Assembly: GCA_029261715.1 (NCBI GenBank)
Contig: JAJDAT010000015.1
Span: 186,001-250,000, forward strand
Reading direction: 5' to 3'
Length of the DNA: 64,000 bases
DNA from: Nitrospinia bacterium
Lineage (GTDB): Bacteria > Nitrospinota > Nitrospinia > Nitrospinales > JAJDAT01
A program made the position numbers and the translations under genes. Positions 8,610 to 15,942 of the stretch are shown one piece after another (the first letter of the stretch is position 1; every line of letters begins with the position of its first letter). Below the pieces are notes generated by a model, which worked only from the letters and a program-made list of their open reading frames with translations, was not told where the DNA came from and searched no databases.

Positions 8610-9102
8610 AATAATTTTCGGAATATCAGCCCTCTTATCCTTAAGCTTCTCGTTTTTCAAAGTCAAATCCTTGGAAAAAAACTTAAAGGATCTAGATTCA
8701 CATATCCAAGAGCTCAAAAAACGCGCCACTGAAATGCCTTTCCAACTCAAAGGCAAAATCAACTCACTGATGATTCTTGAGAGAAAAAATAATTCTCAAC
8801 CCGTGCCTATCGTCTATTACGAAAAGTTAGATAAATCAGTCCCTTCTTTTTTTCAATCGGATACGATTTACTCTCTTGCCGAAGACGAGGGATTTGGGCT
8901 CACTGGAACATGCGAAGGAAATGGAGATTGCGGATTGTGCGCCATAGAAATTTTGGAAGGCGCAGAAAATGTAAATCCCAAAAACAATATTGAAAAAGAA
9001 ATTCTAGAAAAATTGGATTATAAAGATGGAATAAGACTCTGTTGCCAAACGAATATAACCGGGAATGTTAAAATCAATTTCATCGAAGCAAAAACTCAAT
9101 AA
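8602..9102 (+). CDS. Membrane-anchored 2Fe-2S ferredoxin-domain protein
   Basis: The 166-residue protein has an N-terminal membrane helix (3-20), a coiled linker and a C-terminal 2Fe-2S ferredoxin fold. The cluster ligands are C104, C110 and C113 in GTCEGNGDCGLC, and C147 (or C148) in IRLCCQ. The spacing C-x5-C-x2-C is of the adrenodoxin/ISC type rather than the plant type, which has C-x4-C-x2-C. It probably transfers electrons at the cytoplasmic face of the membrane; the partner is unknown. It overlaps the preceding gene by 8 bp and converges with spoVG with a 7-bp overlap. Its place in the same unit as a GAF-domain activator suggests a redox link. Confidence 0.8.
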   Translation: MIEIIFGISALLSLSFSFFKVKSLEKNLKDLDSHIQELKKRATEMPFQLKGKINSLMILERKNNSQPVPIVYYEKLDKSVPSFFQSDTIYSLAEDEGFGLTGTCEGNGDCGLCAIEILEGAENVNPKNNIEKEILEKLDYKDGIRLCCQTNITGNVKINFIEAKTQ

Positions 9103-9368
9103 AACTTACGAAACGCATCCAAAATTTCATCGCGAATCTTATTCCGAGCTTCCAACGTTACAGGAATTACTAAATCTCGATAATTCCCATCCTTACCTTT
9201 TTGACTTGGAAATCCTACAAAAACTCCTCCCTTTTTATCTTGAACTACTTTAAATCCCCTAATTATCAAACAGTCACCCAATGTGATTTCAGCATAAGCC
9301 TTAACCTGAGCAGTAGGTTCTCCTGAATCGAAAGGATAAATTTTAACGTGAGTGATTAGAATTTCCAT
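9096..9368 (-). CDS. spoVG: SpoVG family regulator
   Basis: The 90-residue protein is a member of the SpoVG family, small nucleic-acid-binding regulators. It opens with the family-type strand MEILITHVKIYPF and contains LKxxAxITLGDCLIIRGFKV-like and VGFPSQKGKDGNYRD motifs, followed by a C-terminal helix. I start it at the ATG at 9368, matching the usual family N-terminus; an in-frame TTG at 9383 is less likely. SpoVG was named for sporulation but is widespread in non-sporulating bacteria. It stands alone on this strand and overlaps the ferredoxin gene's 3' end by 7 bp. Confidence 0.88.
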   Translation of the reverse strand: MEILITHVKIYPFDSGEPTAQVKAYAEITLGDCLIIRGFKVVQDKKGGVFVGFPSQKGKDGNYRDLVIPVTLEARNKIRDEILDAFRKFY

Positions 9369-9536
9369 AAAATCATATTCCAAATTAGCCTTGTTTGCTG
9401 ATTCCTGGAAATAACGCCATATTATTCACCCCCCTAAAACCAGATAAAACCCTATCTAAGCATAGGAATTTAACCGACAATAAATAGGAAAATATGCTAT
9501 GAAGTAAAGTCATTTATTCTTTTATAGGGGCAAGCC

Positions 9537-11102
9537 TTGGCTGACGGTTTAAATAAAAATCCAATATTCAGCAAGTGTTTATTATTTTTCTTTGGAATAT
9601 TAACTCTATTAGTAATTGAAGGAGCTTTGAGACTTTCAAGCTTTGGAAGTCGTTTCGATTTTATCTTAAAAGATAAAAGTGAAAACTTTATTTCGAAACG
9701 TTCGCTAAACACTCAATATATAGCTTTACATTACTTTAGTCACTTGCAGGTAGATTTCGAAAAGATATTTAAAAGCGACCCCTGGTTCCCGGATACAGAG
9801 TTTACTCACCAAAAAAAACAAAACACTTTTCGAATATTTCTTTTAGGCGGTTCGACAACCCGGGGATTTCCTTTTACTAAAAGAACTATAAGCTATTCCG
9901 GATTTCTACAAAATATTTTAACCGATATCCTGCCAAACCATAATATTGAAATAATAAATGCCGGCTATGATGCATTGAGTAGTTTCGCCGTTCTAGATAT
10001 TTTTAAACGCATTATCAAACAGAGTCCAGATTTAATAATCGTTTATACGGGACATAATGAGTTTATAGGTCACTTTGGAACCAATTCTACCGTTAATTTG
10101 GGCAAGAACCGCTTTTTAATCAAATCAATTATTTCTCTTCAAAGTTCAAAATTATTTCTTTTAACTAAATTAGCGGTTTTTAAAATAAAGTCGCTTTTGA
10201 AAAAAAATAATTCCGAGCCCGTCAATCTTTTTCGGGCAATGTTGAAAAAATCCAAAGTCTCATGGAATAACCACGATCATGAACTTACAGAAACTAATTA
10301 TAGGCTTAATTTGACGGAGATGGCGACCTTAGCCCGGAATAAAAAAGTTCGATTAGTTTTCTCTTCGCTAGCTTCTAACCTAAGCGATTTTAAACCTTTA
10401 AGATCGGAAACTAGCCCATCTACTCAGGATCATTCAAAGAAAAAAATTAAAACATTGTTAACCCAAGCAAAAAACCTGATAAAAGAAAAAAACTTTGAAG
10501 GGGCTATTCAACTTAATAAGAAGGCTATCGATATAGACTTTAATTACGCAAACTCTCACTATCAAATTGGAAAAGCTTATATAGAATCTTCCCAATTTTC
10601 TAAAGCTAAAAAACATTTTAAATTAGCAAGAGATTTAGACAAACTACACTTAAGAAGCTGTTCAAAACTAAACTCAATTATCCATAAAATTGGAGAGGAA
10701 CAAAAAGTTCCTATTATTGATATGGAGGAATCTCTTAAAACTTATTCCCAAAATGGGATGTTAGGAAAGAACTTTTTCCTGGAACATGTACACCCTAACA
10801 TTAACGGACATTTACTCATGGGAGAAAGCATTGCCCGATTCCTATTCCGTCATGATATATTGGGAAATAAAAAACAGTGGGATTGGACTCGCATGCGTTC
10901 TGCAAAAGATTACGTCATTATGTCTGGGTTTGATCGCAAACAATTCGAGAATAGTCGTTACACCATTGGTAGACTGCTGTTAGACTTCCCATTTTACCAA
11001 TGCAAAAAAGGCCAACAATTTTTAAAGCAAGCTCAAAAATTAGAATTTGAAACTAAACTAATTAATTCTTGCAACAAATTTCACGAAACTGAAAGGGGTT
11101 AA
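9537..11102 (+). CDS. SGNH-hydrolase-like protein with internal TPR repeats
   Basis: The 521-residue protein has an N-terminal membrane anchor (about 12-32). An SGNH-like domain follows, with block I FLLGGSTTRGF, the block around EIINAGYDAL, block III IVYTGHNEF and a C-terminal HVHPNINGH in place of the usual DxxH. TPR-like helices lie around residues 300-375, inside the hydrolase region. The start is a TTG at 9537 with a good Shine-Dalgarno (AGGGG) 6-7 nt upstream; no better ATG is available upstream of the anchor. It is followed after 3 bp by the siroheme-synthesis gene, hence co-transcription is likely though no functional link is evident. It resembles the protein at 1654-3594 in domain content. 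Confidence 0.7.
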   Translation: MADGLNKNPIFSKCLLFFFGILTLLVIEGALRLSSFGSRFDFILKDKSENFISKRSLNTQYIALHYFSHLQVDFEKIFKSDPWFPDTEFTHQKKQNTFRIFLLGGSTTRGFPFTKRTISYSGFLQNILTDILPNHNIEIINAGYDALSSFAVLDIFKRIIKQSPDLIIVYTGHNEFIGHFGTNSTVNLGKNRFLIKSIISLQSSKLFLLTKLAVFKIKSLLKKNNSEPVNLFRAMLKKSKVSWNNHDHELTETNYRLNLTEMATLARNKKVRLVFSSLASNLSDFKPLRSETSPSTQDHSKKKIKTLLTQAKNLIKEKNFEGAIQLNKKAIDIDFNYANSHYQIGKAYIESSQFSKAKKHFKLARDLDKLHLRSCSKLNSIIHKIGEEQKVPIIDMEESLKTYSQNGMLGKNFFLEHVHPNINGHLLMGESIARFLFRHDILGNKKQWDWTRMRSAKDYVIMSGFDRKQFENSRYTIGRLLLDFPFYQCKKGQQFLKQAQKLEFETKLINSCNKFHETERG

Positions 11103-11105
11103 ATC

Positions 11106-11771
11106 GTGATAGTTGATTTAGATTTAAACGGCAAACAAGTTTTTATTTTTGGTGGCGGCAAAGAAGCAACCAGCAAGGTCGAAAGCATGTTGACTCAAAA
11201 TTGCAAAATTTTTGTAATCGCTGAAAGACCTTCTGACAAAATCATTACTTTTGCAAAAACGAAAAAGATTAGGCTATTGATTTCACGTCTCGATCAAAAT
11301 ATAAATTTAGACGAATACGGTCAAGCGATTCTAGTGATGGCAGCCACTGATGATAGAGAATTGAACAGAAGAATAACCGAAAATGCAAAAAAGAATAGAT
11401 GTTATGCCTATTGCGTCGACGACCCTGAAACAAGCGATTTTAGCCATCCTTCTATTATTAACTTTGATGACACTATCCAAATAGCGATTTCTACGGGCGG
11501 TAAAAGTCCTCTTATGGCCCGAACGCTTCGGGAGCGCTTAGAAAAAGAACTGCCAAAACTAATCAATCAATCAGATACTTTAAATATACTACTGCAAGAA
11601 AAAATGCGTCAGTTAGCTAAAGTTAAAATTCCTGATATCACTAAAAGAAAAGTTTTTTTAACGGAGTTATTGAAAAATGAGGGAATTCAAAACGACCTAA
11701 AAAACGATCTATTTGAGAGCGCGTTTTCTAAAGCTCAAGATAGCTTGGAAAATTACTCAAAATCTACATAA
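11106..11771 (+). CDS. Precorrin-2 dehydrogenase / sirohydrochlorin ferrochelatase (Met8/CysG N-terminal type)
   Basis: The 221-residue protein is the stand-alone siroheme-synthesis dehydrogenase. The N-terminal Rossmann motif is VFIFGGGKEATSKVE. The conserved block CVDDPETSDFSHPSIIN is followed by IQIAISTGGKSPLMARTLRE, both hallmarks of Met8p/CysG-N. It oxidises precorrin-2 to sirohydrochlorin with NAD and may insert iron to make siroheme. It begins at GTG 11106 with Shine-Dalgarno AAAGGGG. The likely consumer of siroheme in this window is the nitrite/sulfite reductase at 33715-35844. No uroporphyrinogen methyltransferase domain is fused; length matches the single-domain family. Confidence 0.88.
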   Translation: MIVDLDLNGKQVFIFGGGKEATSKVESMLTQNCKIFVIAERPSDKIITFAKTKKIRLLISRLDQNINLDEYGQAILVMAATDDRELNRRITENAKKNRCYAYCVDDPETSDFSHPSIINFDDTIQIAISTGGKSPLMARTLRERLEKELPKLINQSDTLNILLQEKMRQLAKVKIPDITKRKVFLTELLKNEGIQNDLKNDLFESAFSKAQDSLENYSKST

Positions 11772-11874
11772 AATTATTTGCCTGCCCCAAAAGCGCCAAT
11801 AAATTGATATACTGTTTAAATAATACTTACTATTAAATTTTTAAAATCCACCTTGATGGATGTGGAGATTTTAA

Positions 11875-12036
11875 GTGGAAACAATTTTTTTAACTATCAC
11901 TATCATATTTGTACTTTTCATGGTTTTTGCATTATTCAAATATGCTAACTTTATTCATCATTATTCTGATCATGGAAAGCAGAATGGAGACACATCAAAC
12001 TCCTCCCAAATAAATGAAGATAATAAAGAATCCTGA
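11875..12036 (+). CDS. Small single-span membrane protein (53 aa)
   Basis: A GTG-started frame of 53 codons encodes a hydrophobic helix (residues 4-22, rich in Ile, Phe and Leu) and a hydrophilic, Asn/Asp/Ser-rich tail. A GGAG Shine-Dalgarno lies 7 nt before the GTG. The leader contains an inverted repeat, TCCAC/GTGGA (about 11848-11868), that would partly hide this Shine-Dalgarno. I do not recognise the product. The rest of the 11772-12160 spacer holds nothing else I can support. Confidence 0.4.
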   Translation: METIFLTITIIFVLFMVFALFKYANFIHHYSDHGKQNGDTSNSSQINEDNKES

Positions 12037-12160
12037 CTTTATCTTTTAAATAGCTCATTTTTTTAAGAAGATCATACTAAGCTTAGGGCTAAGTCATTTA
12101 AAAAACCAATACGCCAAATATTAAGAAATGTTATTTATCGATTGGCTTCCCTTGTAAATT

Positions 12161-13573
12161 ATGATTCGAATCCACGAAAAAGATTCAATCGCTCCTTATC
12201 TTCGCGACGCTTCAAATTTCTCCGAAGGGTCGGCTAGCTACGTTGTAATTCCAGAAACTAAAGAAGAAACCATTCAGTTTCTAAAAGAAAACAACGACAC
12301 TGTAACTATCGCCGGCGCAGGCACAGGCTTAACTGCAGGAAGGGTCCCTCCTTTTGGCACAATTCTTTCTACAGAACGCCTAAATCAAGTTAAGAAAATC
12401 TCCAAAAATTGTTTAACTGCGGGACCAGGAATCAGGTTGAAAACGATTGAGCAAGAACTTTCAGGTTCTGGTTATTTCTATCCTCCCAATCCTACAGAAC
12501 AATTAGCGTTTCTAGGAGGTAGTATTGCTACCAACGCATCAGGGTCTAGAACATATAAGTTTGGCTCAACCCGCGACTATATTCAAAAACTCCATATCGC
12601 CCTTATAGATGGTAGAACTGCCGAACTATCCCGAGGCCATACAATAAATAAACCTATTATATTTGATGATGGATCAAAGCTAAAATTTCCAAAAATCAAT
12701 TACCGCAGTCCTAATTGTAAAAATGCCGCAGGCTATTATGTAAAAGACAATATGGATTGGGTAGATTTATTTATAGGATCTGAAGGTACTTTAGCTATCA
12801 TCCTAGAAGTTACGCTAAATCTGTTGAAACAACCCGACGAATTCTTGAGCGGTATTTTATTTTTTGAAGAAGAAAGACAATGTTGGAACTTAGTCAAAAG
12901 TATTCGCGAAGATGCCCCCATCTCTATCTCTCCATGTTCTCTTGAATACTTTGATCAATACTCTTTAGAAAGATTAAGAAAAAAGTATTCAAAATTACCA
13001 GCTAAAGCCAAAGCGGCCCTTTTCTTCGAGCAAGATATTTTTGGAAACCCGGAATCTATATTAGAAACTTGGTTTGATTTTTTAGAACCTAAAGAATCTT
13101 TATTAGACGAATCATGGTTCGCCCAAAATGAAAAAGATTCTCGTTTTTTTCATGAATTTCGACATGCAATTCCACTTCTTCTCAATGAAGAAAATAGCCG
13201 TGAGGGACGCGTAAAAATGGGAACAGATATGGCTGTTGAAAATCAATATTTCTTAGAACTAATGAGTTTTTACCAAGAAATATTAAGCCGAAAAAAAGTG
13301 CCATACGCCGCCTTTGGACATATTGGCGACAATCATTTACATATTAATTTTCTGCCAAACAAAGACCAAATCCCATTAGCGAAGGCAACTTATCAAGAAA
13401 TGGTAGAAAAAGTTTTGGAATGGGAAGGAACCGTTTCCGCAGAACACGGAATCGGAAAATTGAAGAAACCTTATTTCGATCAAATGATCGGACAAGATTC
13501 TATGGAAGAGCTGAAATCGATCAAACGCATTTTTGATCCAGAGTTCAAACTAAACCCAGGTAATCTTATATAA
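12161..13573 (+). CDS. FAD-linked oxidase, D-lactate dehydrogenase / GlcD type
   Basis: The 470-residue flavoprotein belongs to the FAD_binding_4 / FAD-oxidase C family. FAD-binding signatures seen are VTIAGAGTGLTAGRV (about residues 46-60) and GGSIATNASGSRTYKFG (about 122-138). The C-terminal substrate domain carries the histidine-rich AFGHIGDNHLHINF and the near-terminal EHGIGKLKKPYF. The family oxidises 2-hydroxy acids (D-lactate, glycolate, D-2-hydroxyglutarate) to 2-oxo acids, passing electrons to quinone or cytochrome; the exact substrate cannot be told. No iron-sulfur subunit (GlcF-like) is adjacent. The gene stands alone, convergent with the TonB receptor gene. Confidence 0.85.
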   Translation: MIRIHEKDSIAPYLRDASNFSEGSASYVVIPETKEETIQFLKENNDTVTIAGAGTGLTAGRVPPFGTILSTERLNQVKKISKNCLTAGPGIRLKTIEQELSGSGYFYPPNPTEQLAFLGGSIATNASGSRTYKFGSTRDYIQKLHIALIDGRTAELSRGHTINKPIIFDDGSKLKFPKINYRSPNCKNAAGYYVKDNMDWVDLFIGSEGTLAIILEVTLNLLKQPDEFLSGILFFEEERQCWNLVKSIREDAPISISPCSLEYFDQYSLERLRKKYSKLPAKAKAALFFEQDIFGNPESILETWFDFLEPKESLLDESWFAQNEKDSRFFHEFRHAIPLLLNEENSREGRVKMGTDMAVENQYFLELMSFYQEILSRKKVPYAAFGHIGDNHLHINFLPNKDQIPLAKATYQEMVEKVLEWEGTVSAEHGIGKLKKPYFDQMIGQDSMEELKSIKRIFDPEFKLNPGNLI

Positions 13574-13599
13574 ATGATCTAAATCAAAAACTTTTCAGC

Positions 13600-15561
13600 T
13601 TAAAATTTTATAGTAGCGCTGCCATAAATGGCGATTCCTGTTCGCGAAGGCAAAGTATTAACACTTGAGAAATTAAACTCAGGGAAATAAACGTCTTCAT
13701 CAAGCAAATTATCAACAAACAAGTTAAGTCTAATATTTGGGATTGTATTTGCTTGAAAATACTTTCTAAGCTCTAAAGAGCTTTTTAGAGTCATCCAATG
13801 GTAGCTTTCGGCATCTGGATTTACTTTTGGAGCCCCACTTAGTTCGGCTGGCTCTCCAAAATAACTATCAAATAAACCAATTGAAAAACCACTAGGCGAA
13901 TTATAAGAAACTCCCCACTTCCCCATAAAGTTTGGAACAAGACCGACATCCATTTGTCCCGATTGGTCTTCATTGACTTGATAACTTACCGACCCTAAAA
14001 ACTCCCATTGAGTATTTGGCCTATACTTTGACTCAACTTCAATACCCTCGAAGTCAACTTCTCCCATATTTACAAATGTAAGAATACCGTCCGAGCGAGC
14101 CGCTCTAGTAATAGTATCTTTTTGAAGACTATCATAATAGGTAATTGCAAAATAAGTTTTAGGGGAGCTATAAAACAACTGAGCGTCAAAAGTTCTAATA
14201 GTTTCCGGGTCTAACTCAGGATTACCTTTTAGTGTTGAAGCGTTAAGAGCCTGCTCTGCCGCAAATGGAGAGCGAAAGGCTTCGCCATAAAGCAGCTTAA
14301 TTCCAAAGTTTTTAGATAAATCAAGAATGGTTCCAAAACGAGGCGAAACATTGGCATCAATTCCCTGAACTTTATTAATCTGGGTTCCAGCTATCAGCTT
14401 AAGTCTTTCCAAAAACTTATAATCAATTTGAACATAGGCATTAAATCGATCGCTTGAATAAGGAGTTTGTTTCGTATCTAAATCGCCATTAAGGTTTTCA
14501 AAAACACCTCCAACTAAAACGTTCAACTTTTCAAATATTTTTCCCCTGACAGAACTTTCAAAAAGATAATTAAAATATGAAATACCAGGACCTGTATCGG
14601 TAGTATTTTCGGTGCCATTAAAAGTAAAATTATAACTTGCGTCCCAGTTTTTCGCTAAGTTTTGACTGTATTGGGCATCAAAAAAATATCTTTTTCTATC
14701 AAGATTTTCTTCGCTTGCCGGAAACCTGGGAAAAAAACCAAGGTTGGTATTTGTATTCGCAAGAGAAAAACCTGAGAAGGTAATATCCTTATATTTTGCC
14801 TGAGCAAAGATTCCGTAATTTTTCTGAGAATAATCTACCGAGCCGGAAGTTCCTAAACCATCTGTCGCTCGAAACGTCCAACCATCGCTATCAAAAAACC
14901 TACCCGAAACAACAAAACTAAAGTCATCCCATTGTTTATTTAAGTACCCAGAAGAAAGAAAAGTATTATTCGAACCATAGCCAGCAGTAATTTCATTACC
15001 TGGATCTTTAGTCGGAGTCTTTGTAATGATATTTATCACTCCAGAATAAGCGTTGGTGCCGTATAGAGCCGAACCAGGGCCGCGAATCATCTCTATTCTT
15101 TCAATCACCTCTAAAGGAAATGCTGTATAAATTACATTATTAAAACCTCCAATGTGGCTATCTCGAAATGGTCTTCCATTGAATAAAATCAAAACATGAT
15201 TATCGCCATGGGTCAAAGTTTGTCCTCTAATCGAGGTGACGTTATCTCTAAATATCTCTGACCCAAAAGTAAAAACATTTGGCAAGCGCGTCAATAGATC
15301 ATGCAAATTATTTGCGCCAAACCGCTTTATTTCTCCTGAGCTTATTACTGAAACGACTCCTGGCGCATCATTAATCTTTTCCTGTCTTTTTGAAGCCACA
15401 TAAACTACTAATTCCTCCAAATCTAAAGTTAATAATTCCTCAAGTCCGCTTTCCAAAGGCTTATCAACATCAGTATTTTGAGCAAAAATAATATTTGGGA
15501 GTATTACTAGCTCCAATAAAACAATAAAGAAAAAATAAATTAAATTAACTAAATATTTCAT
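13600..15561 (-). CDS. TonB-dependent outer-membrane receptor
   Basis: The 653-residue protein has a signal peptide (about 1-27), a plug domain and a 22-strand-type beta-barrel ending in an aromatic residue (ATIKF). Plug motifs include APGVVSVISSGEIKRFG, LHDLLTRLPNVF and IERIEMIRGPGSALYGTNA followed by GVINIITKT. Residues between the signal peptide and plug (ELLTLDLEELVV) resemble the segment that recurs in Gram-negative TonB receptors linked to signalling kinases. Ligand is unknown (siderophore, vitamin, metal or oligosaccharide). It diverges from a hybrid histidine kinase gene; a second receptor with the same N-terminal segment is at 54677-56725, also next to a hybrid kinase. Confidence 0.9.
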   Translation of the reverse strand: MKYLVNLIYFFFIVLLELVILPNIIFAQNTDVDKPLESGLEELLTLDLEELVVYVASKRQEKINDAPGVVSVISSGEIKRFGANNLHDLLTRLPNVFTFGSEIFRDNVTSIRGQTLTHGDNHVLILFNGRPFRDSHIGGFNNVIYTAFPLEVIERIEMIRGPGSALYGTNAYSGVINIITKTPTKDPGNEITAGYGSNNTFLSSGYLNKQWDDFSFVVSGRFFDSDGWTFRATDGLGTSGSVDYSQKNYGIFAQAKYKDITFSGFSLANTNTNLGFFPRFPASEENLDRKRYFFDAQYSQNLAKNWDASYNFTFNGTENTTDTGPGISYFNYLFESSVRGKIFEKLNVLVGGVFENLNGDLDTKQTPYSSDRFNAYVQIDYKFLERLKLIAGTQINKVQGIDANVSPRFGTILDLSKNFGIKLLYGEAFRSPFAAEQALNASTLKGNPELDPETIRTFDAQLFYSSPKTYFAITYYDSLQKDTITRAARSDGILTFVNMGEVDFEGIEVESKYRPNTQWEFLGSVSYQVNEDQSGQMDVGLVPNFMGKWGVSYNSPSGFSIGLFDSYFGEPAELSGAPKVNPDAESYHWMTLKSSLELRKYFQANTIPNIRLNLFVDNLLDEDVYFPEFNFSSVNTLPSRTGIAIYGSATIKF

Positions 15562-15942
15562 TATTATAAATTCAAATTGAAGTTTTAATTTGAGTCAATC
15601 CTAACTATAAAAATATATCATTTTAGATACATATCTAAGCCAATATTTTCAGATTTCCAAAATTAAACTTATAATTTCTTTTCTTTTCTCTTACTTTCAA
15701 TTATATTGCAAATAAATGTGTATTTACAGAGACCTTTTAAATTCTTTAGAGAATTTGTCTATTGTCATGTATTTTCTCCCCAAAGATCAATTAATTAACG
15801 TTACAATTTAGTAACAAAACAGTAGTTTATTATCCATCCATTATAATAATTACTTTAATATGGTTTCTCTTAGAGAAAACCACTAATCCCAAAAATAAAG
15901 TTACCCCTTGCCCTACCTCACCAAATTTTATAGAGACACCGA
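15562..15942. other. Divergent regulatory region between TonB receptor and hybrid kinase
   Basis: This 381-bp AT-rich spacer has no gene. It contains a perfect inverted repeat at 15739-15756 (AAATTCT-TTAG-AGAATTT) and the tandem 11-bp operator with a TATAAT box at 15800-15847 listed separately. Confidence 0.5.
15800..15847 (+). promoter_or_regulatory. PhoB-box-like tandem 11-bp repeats with -10 box
   Basis: GTTACA at 15800, GTAACA at 15811 and the weaker GTAGTT at 15822 are spaced exactly 11 bp apart. TATAAT at 15842-15847 starts 10 bp after the third unit. This geometry is that of promoters activated by PhoB/OmpR-type regulators, where tandem 11-bp units replace the -35 box. Orientation points to the hybrid kinase gene at 15943. 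A clearer four-unit version with the same GTAAC core is at 54402. Confidence 0.5.

Noticed and set aside
15739-15756. Perfect AAATTCT/AGAATTT inverted repeat
   Set aside because: AT-only stem with one GC pair; may be an operator, but there is no second copy to support it.
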